The notes: generated by a model from the letters alone, not told the origin. Shown: positions 41,155 to 51,067, counted from the first letter of the stretch. The stretch: 64,000 nucleotides of DNA from Thermoflexaceae bacterium (GCA_015075555.1 JABTUD010000002.1:744001-808000), one strand, 5' to 3'. Numbers and translations: made by a program.

Positions 41155-41522
41155 TGCTGCCCTTTGGCGAAGGCGATGATGTCGCCGCGCTCGAAGAGGT
41201 AGACGCCGCTGGATGTCCGCCGATGGCGGAGGGCGCCGGAGCTGGCAGCCGCCACGAGGGCGGCCTCGGTCGTGCCGGCCAGCGCTGCCGCTTCAGCGGA
41301 ATCCAGGATGGTGGCGAGGGGCTCCGGGGGCCGGAGGCAGTTGTTGCAGGCGAATTCAAGCGCCAGGTGGTCTTCGCTGATCCAGACTTCGCCGCAATCG
41401 GCCCCGGGGATGTCGCTGCGCTGGTTCAGGTGGTAGGCCTGGCCGCAGGCGTTGCAGTACGCCTCTGTGTGTTCCTCCAGGACGAGGAGGCAGACCGAAC
41501 ATGAAATTTCTGCGCTTGTCAT
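41151..41522 (-). CDS. RING/PHD-like zinc finger fused to excisionase-type HTH
   Basis: A 123-residue protein. The N-terminal part has C8-x2-C11, C23-x2-C26, H31, C43 and C59-x2-C62, nearly the same spacing as the 40924-41154 protein. From about residue 70 it has a compact helix-turn-helix plus wing (LDSAEAAALAGTTEAALVAA then GVYLFERGDIIAFAKG) resembling MerR/excisionase DNA-binding domains. It could be a DNA-binding regulator with a zinc-dependent protein contact. ATG at 41522. It starts an operon of three overlapping genes. Confidence 0.7.
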   Translation of the reverse strand: MTSAEISCSVCLLVLEEHTEAYCNACGQAYHLNQRSDIPGADCGEVWISEDHLALEFACNNCLRPPEPLATILDSAEAAALAGTTEAALVAAASSGALRHRRTSSGVYLFERGDIIAFAKGQQ

Positions 41523-41646
41523 AGTGTTAGCGGGCTTTGCCCTGATTCTACCGTATCCTTGACACGGCCCGAATGGTCGATATGATCATGCAAAGTTAGC
41601 ATTTCCCTGTCTCTTCGGACCCAGGGCTGTGCGCCCGGGAGGTTCA

Positions 41647-42357
41647 GTGCCACTGGCTCCGCCGCCTGCACTCGATGACCTCGTTGAACGGCTTGGGGTA
41701 AAGCCGTTGCCGGACGCTCTGCTGGAGCAGGCGCTCACGCACGCGTCTGTCCTGAACGAATCGGGTGCGGACGCCGAATCAAACGAGCGACTGGAGTTCC
41801 TCGGCGACGCGGTGCTGGGGATGGTAATTGGCCACGAGCTATTTCGCCTCTTCCCCGGGGCAGGCGAGGGGGACCTGACGCGGATGCGGGCGGAGATAGT
41901 GCGGGGCTCATCGCTCGCCCGGGCGGCCACGAGGCTCGATGTGGGGGAGCACCTTATCCTGGGCCGCGGCGAAGAGGCGGCGGGCGGGCGCCTGCGTGAG
42001 CGCAACCTGGCGGGGGCAATCGAAGCGGTGATCGGCGCGGTCTATCGCGACCAGGGCTACCGGGCGGCGCGGTCGTTCATACTGCGAATGCTGGCGCCTG
42101 AGCTGGAGCAGGTACGGCGGGAGGGCGCGAGCCTCGACCCGAAGTCGAGCCTGCAGCACCTGGTGCAGGCACGCTGGCACGAACCGCCGGATTATGTGAC
42201 GGTGGACGAAGAGGCCGTGGGAACAGGCCGCAAGTTCACTGTCGAGGTTCGCGTTGGAGGCGCGGTCCTCGGCCGGGGCAGCGGTCCCAGCAAACGAGAA
42301 GCCCAGCAAGAGGCCGCCCGCGAGGCGGTCGCGAGGCTTGTGGGGGAGGAGGCCTAG
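41647..42357 (+). CDS. rnc: ribonuclease III
   Basis: A 236-residue RNase III that cleaves double-stranded RNA, including rRNA precursors. The catalytic signature NERLEFLGDAVLG is near residue 45, with AIEAVIGAVYRDQG containing the second acidic cluster. A C-terminal dsRNA-binding domain ends GSGPSKREAQQEAAREAV. GTG at 41647 with GGGAGG upstream is preferred over the GTG at 41629. The smc gene begins two bases after its stop, a common rnc-smc pairing. Confidence 0.96.
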   Translation: MPLAPPPALDDLVERLGVKPLPDALLEQALTHASVLNESGADAESNERLEFLGDAVLGMVIGHELFRLFPGAGEGDLTRMRAEIVRGSSLARAATRLDVGEHLILGRGEEAAGGRLRERNLAGAIEAVIGAVYRDQGYRAARSFILRMLAPELEQVRREGASLDPKSSLQHLVQARWHEPPDYVTVDEEAVGTGRKFTVEVRVGGAVLGRGSGPSKREAQQEAAREAVARLVGEEA

Positions 42358-42359
42358 CG

Positions 42360-45300
42360 GTGTACCTCAAGAAACTCTCCATCCAGGGGTTCAAGAGCTT
42401 CCCGAACCGCACCACGTTCGATTTCGGGCCTGGCATCACGTCTGTGGTTGGGCCTAATGGCTCGGGCAAGAGCAACGTATCCGACGCCATTCGCTGGGTG
42501 CTGGGCGAGCAGAGCTCGCGGTTGCTGCGCACGAAGAAGTCCGAGGACGTGATCTTTTCGGGCACCGGGTCGCGGGCCGCCGTGGGGATGGCAGAAGTGA
42601 TCATCACGCTCGACAACGAGGATCGTTGGCTGCCGCTCGACTTTGGCGAGGTGGAAGTGGGCCGCCGGGTCTACCGCAACGGCGAATCCGAATACCTGAT
42701 GAACGGGTCCCGGGTGCGCCTGCGCGACGTCGTCGACCTGCTGATGAAGGGCGATGTTGGCCAGAACAGCTACGCCATCATGGGGCAGGGCCTGGTCGAT
42801 GAGGTGTTGAGCATGTCGCCGGACGAGCGGCGCTCGCTGCTTGACGAGGCCGCTGATGTGAAGCGCTTCCGGATGAAGATCAGGGAGGCGCAGGACCGCC
42901 TCGCCGCCACGCGCGAGAACATCGACCGGGTGACCCTGCTGACCGCGGAGATCGAGCCTCGGCTGGCCCAGCTCAGCCGCCAGGCCGAGCGGGCGAGCGA
43001 GCACACGCGCCTTTCGGCCGAGCTGTCGGAGCTGCTACGCGCCTACTACGGACACCGCTGGAGCGAGGCCCAGAACGCGATGGTGAGGGCTCGCGCTGCG
43101 CTCGACCAGCGGGCGGCAGAAGACGCGGCGGCCGCGGAACGGGTGGGGCAGCTCCGCGAGCAGATGCGTGCGCTTGGCGAAGAGATCCGCAAGCGGCGCG
43201 AGGCCGTGCAGCGCCGCGACACGCGCCACCTGGAGCTGGAACAGCGTCAGCGGACGACAGAACAGGCGATTGCCCTTGACCGCGAGCGCCATGCAATGAC
43301 GGCCTCGCGCCGCGACGAGCTGCAGCGCGAAATCGAGGCGATGGAGGCGGAACGCCTGACGCTCACGAGCACGGACATCGACGAGGGCAGGCGCGGGCTT
43401 GAGGTGACAGGCGAGATCGAGAGCGCAAAGGCGCTGGCGGGCGAGGCGCGCGCGACGCTCGACACGGCCGAGAGAGAGTATTCGGCGATGCGCGGCCGCC
43501 TGCAGGAGATGCGGGACGCGGCCGATGCCGATGAGCGGCGCACAGGCTCCATGGAAGCTGACATCCAGGCGGCGGAGCGGCGAATCGAAGAGCTCGAACG
43601 GGAGCAGAACCAGGCAGACGTGCGTCGCAAGCAGTCGCTGGTGGAGCTGATCGGCTATGGGCGCCGCTTCCTGCAGCTTCGTGAGCTGCTGGGTGTTGCG
43701 GAAGAGGAGCAGGGTCTGGCCCGCCGCCGTGCGGAAGAGGCCCGGGAGCGGCTGCTGCGTGTCCAGGAAGAGACCCGCGCCTACGAGGCGGCGGGCAACC
43801 AGGACCTGCGCGAGCTCGACCACCTGGAGGGCAGGCTGGACGCTCTGCGCCGCATCCAGGCTGAGCAGGACGGAGTCGCCGCGGGAACGCGGAACGTGCT
43901 CATCATGGGACAGGCGCTGATTGCAGATGTGGAGCCGGGGAGCCTGGGCGAGCCGCCGGAAGTACCGGGCGTGCTGGGGCTGCTCTCGCGGCAGATCAGG
44001 GTTCCCGCGGGACTGGAGACGGCGATCAACGCGGCGCTGGAGCAGCGGCTGCACGCGGTTATCGTGCAGAACGAAGAGCAGGCGTTGCAGGCAATCGACC
44101 TGCTGCGGCGGCGGCGGCACGGGCGGGCGCAGTTCCTGGCGCTGGAGTCGGTGCGCCATGTCTACCCGCTGAACCTCCAGAAGGAGCGCGGCGTGGTCGG
44201 GGTCGCGGCCAAGCTCATTCGCTGCGAGAACCAGTTCCGGCCACTCATCGATACGCTGCTGGGCCGCGTGATTGTGGTGGAAGACACCCAGACCGGGCTG
44301 CGCATGATCCGGCGGGCGCTCGGCTCGGTGGTCACGCTCGATGGGACCTACATCGAGCCCACCGGGGTCATGACGGGCGGCGCCACAGGCGCGGACGAGA
44401 GCACCTTCTCGCGCCAGCGGGAGCTCGACGAGCTCCCGGTGAAGATTGCCGAACTACGCGACCGCGCCGCCGTGAGCTCGCAGCGGCTGCGCGATGCGCG
44501 CGGCGCTATCGAGCAGCTGGCGCAGCGTTCGCAAGAGGCAGACGAGAGCTACGACACCATCCGGCGACAGCTCGACACGGCGCGCCTTGACCTCGAACGC
44601 GAACGGGACCGGCTCCATCGCCTGCGCCGGGAGATGGACGCCATCAAGGCCCGGCGCGCCGATATCGCTCGCGAGGCGGACGGCCGCCAGCGCCTGATCG
44701 CGCAATCGTCCGCAGCGATGGCGAACGTTGCCGCGCGGCGGGAAGAGCGCCGCGCCACCATTGCCCAGCTTGAGACTGACCTGCGCGCGGTGACGGCGCG
44801 CCGCGAGGCCGCCCTGAGCGCGGTGGGCGAGGCGGGCGCCCGGGTGGCGACCATCGAGGGCGAACGCAAGACGCTCGCCGCCATGCGTGAACAGCACGAG
44901 AAGGCGATCGAGCGGCTGGCCGGGCAGATCGCCGCACGCAGGCTGCAGGCGCGCAACCTCGAGCTGGAAGCCGGTGTCATCGATGAACGGCTTCGCAAGC
45001 TGGCGGCGGAGCTTGAGACGATCCGCCTGGAACAGACGCAGCGCGCTGACGACGCTGCGCCCGACCGCGATGAGCTCCACCGGCTTGAGAACCACGAGCG
45101 CCAGGTGCAGGACGAGTACCAGGAAGCGCAGGCAGCCCTGCTCCAGGTCGAGCGTCGCCGGCTCGACATCGAGGCCGAGCTTGCCCGCGCCGGTGATCAC
45201 ATCGAAAGCCTCCGCACGGAGATGGAGCGGGAAGGACTTGGCCCCGACCGGATGGGGCGCATCGTCTCGCTTGATGAGGCGATGGCTTCGGCGCCGATGT

Positions 45301-46010
45301 TTGAAGAGCAGCAGAGCGGGGCTTCGGCCATCCAGGGCGGCGCAATCATCGACGTGGAAGAGACGCGCTCACGCATTGAGGAGCTTCGCCGCCAGATCCG
45401 CCGGCTGGGCCCGATCAATGAAGAGGCGCCGGAGGACTTTCGCGAGAGCCAGGAGCGCTACGAGTTCCTGACATCCCAGATGCGCGATCTTGAAGACGCC
45501 GAGATCCAGCTGCGCCAGGCGATCACGGAGCTGAACGAGGAGATTCACACCCGTTTCGGCGCCACCTACGAGAAGGTGAACCAGGCGTTCGGCGAGTACT
45601 TCTCGGCCTTCTTTGGCGGCGGGCAGGCACATCTTGCCCTCACCAACCCCGACAACGTGGCCGAGGCCGGGATTGAGATGGAGGCGCAGCCTCCCGGCAA
45701 GCGGATCGCCAGCCTCAACATGCTTTCGGGCGGAGAACGGTCGCTCACGGCGGTCGCCCTGCTGTTCGCCCTGCTCACGGTGAACCCGGCGCCCTTCTGC
45801 GTGCTCGACGAGGTTGACGCCGCCCTTGATGAGGCGAACGTGGGCCGCTTCACCTCGGCGCTGGAGGCGCTTTCGCAGAAGACGCAGTTCCTGGTGATCA
45901 CGCACAACCGGCGCACGGTTGAGGCGGCCGACTCCATCTACGGTGTTTCGATGGGCCGCGACGGCGTCTCGAAGGTGCTCTCGCTGCGGCTGGCCGACCT
46001 GCCCCGCTAA
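42360..46010 (+). CDS. smc: chromosome segregation protein SMC
   Basis: A 1216-residue condensin ATPase. Walker A is VGPNGSGKSNVSDAIRWVLGEQ near residue 30; two long coiled coils flank the hinge at about residues 515-680 (VPGVLGLLSRQIRVPAG to GVMTGGATGADES); the signature LNMLSGGERSLTAVALLFALL and Walker B FCVLDEVDAALDEANV are near residues 1125-1160. Full family length. GTG at 42360 follows rnc by two bases. A GC-rich hairpin directly after the stop probably ends the transcript. Confidence 0.98.
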   Translation: MYLKKLSIQGFKSFPNRTTFDFGPGITSVVGPNGSGKSNVSDAIRWVLGEQSSRLLRTKKSEDVIFSGTGSRAAVGMAEVIITLDNEDRWLPLDFGEVEVGRRVYRNGESEYLMNGSRVRLRDVVDLLMKGDVGQNSYAIMGQGLVDEVLSMSPDERRSLLDEAADVKRFRMKIREAQDRLAATRENIDRVTLLTAEIEPRLAQLSRQAERASEHTRLSAELSELLRAYYGHRWSEAQNAMVRARAALDQRAAEDAAAAERVGQLREQMRALGEEIRKRREAVQRRDTRHLELEQRQRTTEQAIALDRERHAMTASRRDELQREIEAMEAERLTLTSTDIDEGRRGLEVTGEIESAKALAGEARATLDTAEREYSAMRGRLQEMRDAADADERRTGSMEADIQAAERRIEELEREQNQADVRRKQSLVELIGYGRRFLQLRELLGVAEEEQGLARRRAEEARERLLRVQEETRAYEAAGNQDLRELDHLEGRLDALRRIQAEQDGVAAGTRNVLIMGQALIADVEPGSLGEPPEVPGVLGLLSRQIRVPAGLETAINAALEQRLHAVIVQNEEQALQAIDLLRRRRHGRAQFLALESVRHVYPLNLQKERGVVGVAAKLIRCENQFRPLIDTLLGRVIVVEDTQTGLRMIRRALGSVVTLDGTYIEPTGVMTGGATGADESTFSRQRELDELPVKIAELRDRAAVSSQRLRDARGAIEQLAQRSQEADESYDTIRRQLDTARLDLERERDRLHRLRREMDAIKARRADIAREADGRQRLIAQSSAAMANVAARREERRATIAQLETDLRAVTARREAALSAVGEAGARVATIEGERKTLAAMREQHEKAIERLAGQIAARRLQARNLELEAGVIDERLRKLAAELETIRLEQTQRADDAAPDRDELHRLENHERQVQDEYQEAQAALLQVERRRLDIEAELARAGDHIESLRTEMEREGLGPDRMGRIVSLDEAMASAPMFEEQQSGASAIQGGAIIDVEETRSRIEELRRQIRRLGPINEEAPEDFRESQERYEFLTSQMRDLEDAEIQLRQAITELNEEIHTRFGATYEKVNQAFGEYFSAFFGGGQAHLALTNPDNVAEAGIEMEAQPPGKRIASLNMLSGGERSLTAVALLFALLTVNPAPFCVLDEVDAALDEANVGRFTSALEALSQKTQFLVITHNRRTVEAADSIYGVSMGRDGVSKVLSLRLADLPR

Positions 46011-46014
46011 GCAC

Positions 46015-46033
46015 GGCCGCGGGCTCCGCGGCC
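46015..46033 (+). terminator. hairpin after smc
   Basis: GGCCGCGG (46015-46022), loop GCT, CCGCGGCC (46026-46033): an exact eight-pair stem four bases after the smc stop. No T tract follows. A near-identical stem is present at 25765-25785. Confidence 0.5.
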
Positions 46034-46060
46034 GGCGCCGCCCCTGCATGAAATTAGCGA

Positions 46061-46089
46061 TTGAAATGGGCGCGAGTATCCCTTATCGT
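46061..46089 (+). promoter_or_regulatory. candidate sigma-70 promoter of surface-protein gene
   Basis: TTGAAA (46061-46066), a 17-base spacer and TATCGT (46084-46089) lie in a locally AT-richer stretch. The -10 matches TATAAT at four of six bases. Confidence 0.45.
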
Positions 46090-46453
46090 TCGCGCCGCGC
46101 TGGCGTGCGGCCGCTCTGGGTCCGACGGCGGGCTCGAACAGCGCGCTGAAGCCGCCCATTGGAAGAGGGGCGGCAAGGGTTGCCCTCCTTCTGGGGAGGT
46201 GACACGGGCACCAGCCGGGGATCCCCGGGACCAGCGGGGCAGGGCCGGCCGGGTGCGAATCAGCCGGGGGTGGGGTGCTCGCTGCGGCGTCCCCGGCCCG
46301 GACTGGCGCCAATCGCCGGCGACCATCGACCACCAGGGTCCAGGCAGCGGCATCCCCGGCGCGGGAAGCCGTGCCTTCGCTGGCACCGGGCGTCACACCC
46401 CGGGCGCTACCGGCCACCGGTAGGGTTACTCACCCACGGAAGGACGGTGTTTC

Positions 46454-46707
46454 GTGACGCTCGCACTGCACGGCAAGACCCGCGCACGCCAGTGCGCCTT
46501 TTTCGGCGCGGCGCTGGCGGCGGTGGTGGCAGCGGCGGTTGCCGGTGGCGTGCTGCCGGGTGCGGAGAGGAGTGGGGCGGCGGCCTACTCCGCGAGCTCA
46601 TACGCGGGTTCCGCGAGTTCGGCGAGCGGCCATTGGACCAATCCGGCCAATGCCACCGGCGCGCAGAACGGCTCGGGCGCCATCACCACCACTGGCGGGA
46701 AGGTCAT
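46454..46707 (+). pseudogene. N-terminal fragment of IS-interrupted surface protein
   Basis: GTG at 46454, with GGAAGGA nine bases upstream, begins a protein with a signal peptide (CAFFGAALAAVVAAAVAGG) and then SASGHWTNPANATGAQNGS, a motif seen at the start of exported repeat proteins. The coding frame is cut at 46707 by the insertion element; reading on into the element gives 29 unrelated codons to a stop at 46795. Joining 46707 to 47997 restores GKVIALGTFNFGPVDGT in frame. Confidence 0.85.
46703..46707. repeat. left copy of 5-bp target-site duplication
   Basis: GTCAT, repeated directly at 47992-47996 on the other side of the insertion element. Confidence 0.8.
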
Positions 46708-47991
46708 TGTACTGGTTCAAGACGTCCGTGACAGTTGCTCCTTGTGGGATTGGGCCAGGAACTGGGCTGGGGTGAGCATGCCGAGGGCCTGGTGAGGGCG
46801 GATGTGGTTGTAGGTGTGTTCCCAGCGGCGGGCAGCGCGGGAGAGGGCGGAGACGGTGAAGTCTTCGAGGGTGAGGTCGTAACACTCCTCGCGGGCGGTG
46901 CGATTGAGGCGTTCGACGCGGCCATTGAGCTTGGGGCTGTGGGGCGGAAGGACGAAGAGGAGTATGCCGCGAGCCTGGCAGGCAGCCTCGAAGGCGGCCA
47001 TGAACTCCGAGCCTCCATCGACCTGGATAGCCCTGACAGCGAAGGGGAGCCGGTCGAGGGCATCGAGGAGGCGTACGGCGAGGGAGGCGGTGGCGTTGGA
47101 GGCGACGGTGACCACCGCGCAGCGGCTGGCGACATCGATGGCGGTGAACTGCTTGAGGACCCGGCGGCCATCACGCAGGTCGAGGGTGTCGACTTGTACC
47201 AGGTCCCCCGGGTGGAGGGCGAGGTACTCCTTCGGCTTGCGGGTGGCATAGGGGCGCTGCCAGCGCCGCCGCTGGGCCGGGGTACGGTTGAGCGGCGGTT
47301 CCTTGAGCTGGCCGTGCGCTTTGAGGTAACGCAGGATGCGGCCCACCATCGAGGCGGAGAGGGCGAACCCCTGGCGCAGGAGGAGCACCGCCAGCTTCAG
47401 CTTCCCCCAGCGCGGGAACCGTTCCCGCAACGCCTTCACTGCGAGCACCTGGGCGGTGGTCCAGGTCGGCCGGCGCCGGCGCCTGGGCCTGCTCGGCCGG
47501 TCCTCCAGTGTGGCCAGGTTCCTGGGGTCGTACCGGCGCCACCAGCGGTAGAAAGTCTCCCGGCTGATGGCGAAGTGCCGGGCGGTCAGGCACACATTCT
47601 GGTCATGCTCCAGGTGCCACTCTATCCACTTCAGCCGTTGCCTCGCCTTCGGGGAGAGCTGTACCAGCTCCTTCCTTGCGAGCTTGAGCATGGGCCCGGT
47701 GACACCGCTTACGATGCGCATCGCGCCCTCCGGGCAGGCAGAGACAGCGTGGGGGCTGCTAGACTCGGGCATGGGAGGTCTCCTTGCTTGGCGGAGTGGG
47801 TTGAGTGCCACCCCGATCCTACTGGGAGACTCCCCTTTCCCCACATCCCCGCACGGTATCGCCCATTCGAACATGGAGGGGTGCAATCCCGTCGGCAATT
47901 GTCTATACAATTACCCGCCCCTCCTATGCCTGCTCCCCTTCCTGCTTGCCAGCCGCTTCGCGACTGTCTCGCAGGTATCTGGACCTGATCA
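46708..47991 (-). mobile_element. IS481-like insertion sequence (1284 bp)
   Basis: The element is bounded by imperfect terminal inverted repeats beginning TG: left TGTACTGGTTCAAGACG (46708 onward) and right, on the opposite strand, TGATCAGGTCCAGATAC (from 47991 inward), which share TG, C, GGT, CA and a GACAG block further in. It carries one DDE transposase gene on the minus strand and is flanked by the direct repeat GTCAT. The right 219 bases are non-coding and contain AATTGT-CTAT-ACAATT (47897-47912), a possible transposase promoter region. Intact flanks and transposase suggest a recent insertion. Confidence 0.88.
46717..47772 (-). CDS. IS481-family DDE transposase
   Basis: A 351-residue transposase. 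The N-terminal helix-turn-helix region contains HFAISRETFYRWWRRYDPRNLATLEDRPSRP, typical of IS481/IS3-type enzymes, and the rve catalytic core has the acidic triad in VQVDTLDL, IQVDGGSEFMAAFE and NGRVERLNRTAREECYD. ATG at 47772 has AAGGAG nine bases upstream; the in-frame extension further upstream is not needed. It has no frameshift, so it is probably active. It reads opposite to the host gene. Confidence 0.93.
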   Translation of the reverse strand: MPESSSPHAVSACPEGAMRIVSGVTGPMLKLARKELVQLSPKARQRLKWIEWHLEHDQNVCLTARHFAISRETFYRWWRRYDPRNLATLEDRPSRPRRRRRPTWTTAQVLAVKALRERFPRWGKLKLAVLLLRQGFALSASMVGRILRYLKAHGQLKEPPLNRTPAQRRRWQRPYATRKPKEYLALHPGDLVQVDTLDLRDGRRVLKQFTAIDVASRCAVVTVASNATASLAVRLLDALDRLPFAVRAIQVDGGSEFMAAFEAACQARGILLFVLPPHSPKLNGRVERLNRTAREECYDLTLEDFTVSALSRAARRWEHTYNHIRPHQALGMLTPAQFLAQSHKEQLSRTS

Positions 47992-47996
47992 GTCAT
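47992..47996. repeat. right copy of 5-bp target-site duplication
   Basis: GTCAT, identical to 46703-46707. Confidence 0.8.
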
Positions 47997-50982
47997 CGCT
48001 CTGGGCACTTTCAACTTCGGACCGGTGGACGGGACCGCTCTGATCGCAGGAGTCGAAGTCAAGATCCGTGGACTCGCAAGCTATGCGGGCGCGCCCCTCA
48101 ACGTGTACCTGTCATGGGACAGTGGGGGAACCTGGACCAGTTCAAAGACGATGTCCGACCTGACGACGACCTACAACGTGCGCACTGTTGGCAGTAGTTC
48201 CAGCAACTGGGACCGCACCTGGGCGCCCGCGGAACTGGCCAACCTTCGAGTGAAGCTCGAATCTGGCGCCAACCGCACATACAACGTGGATTTCGTCCAG
48301 GTGGTCGTGCACTACGACCTGCCGACCACGCGAACGATCGATATCGTGAAGGTCGTGACGGGCGCGAACGCGCCTTCCGCAACATTCGACGGGACGATCA
48401 CCGGGAGCAGTACGAGCCTCACGTGGCAGACGCCCGGGGCGGGCGCGGACACGAAGTCCGGCGTCGCCGCCGAAGCGCTGACCGTGGTGGAGACCACCGG
48501 CCTTTCGAGCCCATGGAGCTTCGGCGGCTATGCGGTGCTCGCGGGAACAACTTCCGACTGCAGCAACGCAACTTTCACCGGGGACCAGGCGACCGGGATC
48601 TCCGTCCCCGCCGCCGGCGACCAGACGGTCTGCATCAAGAACATCTACACACCCCCCAGCCCTACCGTGTCGATTGCCAAGTCGCACACCGGCAACAGCC
48701 CCTTTGCACCCGGTGAGAGCTTCGACTGGGTCATCACGGCTAGCGTGGCGGACGGGCCCACCCTGGTAGATGCGACAATCGTCGATAGCATCCCGTCCGG
48801 CTTCACTGTGAACTCGGTAGTGGTTAGCAACCCCCACAACGAGCCGGACAGGCTCGGCTGCAACCCCGTCACGAATGGCGTGTTGAACTGCACTCTCAGT
48901 TCGGGGGCCGCCACGGGCAGCGGCTACACGATCACCATCAATGTCACCGTGGACCGTGGCGGCATTTGCGGCAAGGTCGCCAACACCGCAACCATCGATT
49001 CCCAAACCACGGTTGCGAACGAGGTGACGATCCTCTGCGGGGGCGACCCCACGGTCGAAAAAGGCGACGCCGTTCTCGTCGAAGGCAAGCTCCGCTGGGT
49101 TATCACTGTCGCGAACCCGGCGGAGTACGCGCAGGACGTCGCGATTGCCGATTCGGACTCTTCTGCTCTTGCCGTTTCCTCAACGTGCACCGGAACCGTT
49201 TCAGGCGCAGGCCCGTGGACATGCGGCGTGCCGGCCAAAGGCAGCGCCACCATCACGGTCGAGACGGAACTCCCGGCCAACCCGGACGTCTGCAGCGACC
49301 ACACGGTCACGAACACGGCCTCCATCACGGGCGCAACCGGCGCGGGCGCGACCGATTCGGGCTCGTACCCCATTCGCGCGGTGGCGGACGCGTCGTGCCT
49401 GTCGGTCACGAAGCAGAACACGGGCAACGGCGCGTGGGCGATCTCGTTCGTGAACCGCGGCCGCGCGGCAAAGGGCGTGAGCTTCACCGAGACCTACACG
49501 GCGGCCGGCCAGGACACGATCGTTTCCGTATCTGGTGGTAAGGCCGTATGCACAGGAACGGGCGAAATCCGCGACTGCACCCTGGACCTCCCACCGGGTG
49601 AGACCGTGGTTTCTGTTGCGACGACTCCGCTCCTGCCAGTATGCGACGCGCAGGCGGTCACCAACTCGGTAGCGGCCAGCTTCGGGGGTGGTGATGTGCC
49701 GGCCACCGGGAGCGGCTCGCTGACGGCGGGCTTCACGCTCCCGGGCGAGCCTTCGCTCTGCCCGGGCACAATCCGGATAGTCAAGACGGACCACACCACG
49801 CCAGCCACTCCCGGGCGGCCGCAAAGCTGGACGATCGTCCTCACCGGCCCGTCGGGGGAGTCGAGGCAAGTTCCGCTCAACGACGGCGTTGGGCCGAAGG
49901 AGACGGTCATCGAAATCCCCGGCGCCGCCGCGGGGGCGTACTCGGTCGCCGAGATGGAGGCGGGGCCGGCGGCCTGTCCCACTGCACCCGGGTCAGCTGC
50001 GTCATGGGGGACCGCGCTTTCGCAGTCACCCCTCGTGCTGGAACCGGGCGGAGAGATCACATTCAGCGTGACCAACTTCCCCTGCGAGGCCGTGGCCGGG
50101 CGCGGCGCGCTTGTCATCGAGAAGGTGGAAGACCGCAACGGCAACGGCGTGCGTGACCCCGGTGAGAGCCTTGTTGAGTGGGAGGTCGAGGTCAGCGGCC
50201 CGGAGCCCGGCTTCGAAAACGGCAAGCTGGTCACACTCCCGGGTGGCGAGCTTACCCTCGGCGGCCTCGTTGCCGGGTTCTACACAATCCACGAAGCGAT
50301 CGGAGTAGATGGCTACCGCGCGATTGGCCCGGCGACGGTCGTGGTGGAGGTCCCGAACGGTGGTGAGGCGGTGGCACGGTTTCACAATCAGCCGCAGGTG
50401 ACGGTCACGGCACGGAAGACAGAGGTTCACCTCGCCGGCAGCAGCGCAGGAGCAGGCTGGCAGATGACCATCAGCGGCTGTGGTCTAACGGAGACGCGCA
50501 CCACAGGACCGGACGGAACAGTGACCTGGAACGGGCTCGCCCTGTGCGACTACACCGTTGCAGAGGACCCCGCGTCAAAGCCGGGCTTCTTCGCCGGGGG
50601 GCCGGTCTCGCACTCCGTGAGCGCGTCTGTGGCGGGTGCGCACTATGAGGTCAGCTTCACCAACTACCGCGCGACAACCATCCCGGAGTGTGCGATCGCC
50701 TGTGAGCCCGTTACGTTCGGGAGCAGTCAGCCGCCGGCGCCGGCACCTTCCGATGGGAACTCGCCGACGCCCGCGGCGTCGCCCACGCCTGTCGAGACGG
50801 TTGCGGGGGCGGTTACGCCCGGTGCGGGCCCTGCCACGGCGGGAATGAGGCCCACACCCATCGCACCGGCGACCGGCACCGGGCAAAGCGCACCCGGGGG
50901 CGGCCAGCCGGCGGTGCTGGTGCTCCTGGGGAGCGGGCTCGCTATTGCCCTTGTCGCGCGCGCCGCCCGCCGGCGGAGGTAG
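47997..50982 (+). pseudogene. C-terminal part of IS-interrupted DUF11-repeat surface protein
   Basis: About 990 codons remain in frame from the insertion site; a GTG at 48025 could restart translation but would lack a signal peptide. The first domain (GVEVKIRGLASYAGAPLNVYLSWDSGGTW) continues the N-terminal fragment. DUF11-like beta domains follow (for example KSHTGNSPFAPGESFDWVITA near 48675 and a GKVANTATI strand near 48970), then an SdrD_B-like domain (EKVEDRNGNGVRDPGESLVEWEV) and a final beta domain. The end has a Pro/Thr linker and a hydrophobic anchor with a basic tail (AVLVLLGSGLAIALVARAARRRR). The intact protein would be a large cell-surface adhesin or S-layer-like component. Confidence 0.85.
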
Positions 50983-51067
50983 GCGGAAGATCGCTCTTGC
51001 CTGCCTCCCGTAGGGGCGGTGGCTGCTACACTCGAACGGCAATACAGGAATCCCCGAGGAACCACAG

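Larger units (their letters stand above)
46011..46453 (+). other. 443-base non-coding leader of the surface-protein gene
   Basis: After the smc terminator hairpin, a promoter candidate lies at 46061-46089, leaving a leader of roughly 360 bases before the GTG at 46454. It contains the palindrome CCGGGGATCCCCGG (46215-46228) and CTACCGG-CCA-CCGGTAG (46407-46423), plus many G/C runs able to pair. No open frame with coding character and no recognised riboswitch class was seen. Confidence 0.5.

Noticed and set aside
46061-46423. Short open frames in the leader of the surface-protein gene
   Set aside because: Arg/Gly/Pro-rich composition on both strands with no domain and no ribosome-binding sites.
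46190-46450. Cyclic-di-GMP-I riboswitch ahead of the surface-protein gene
   Set aside because: The conserved GACGCAAAGCC-type core and tetraloop receptor could not be found.
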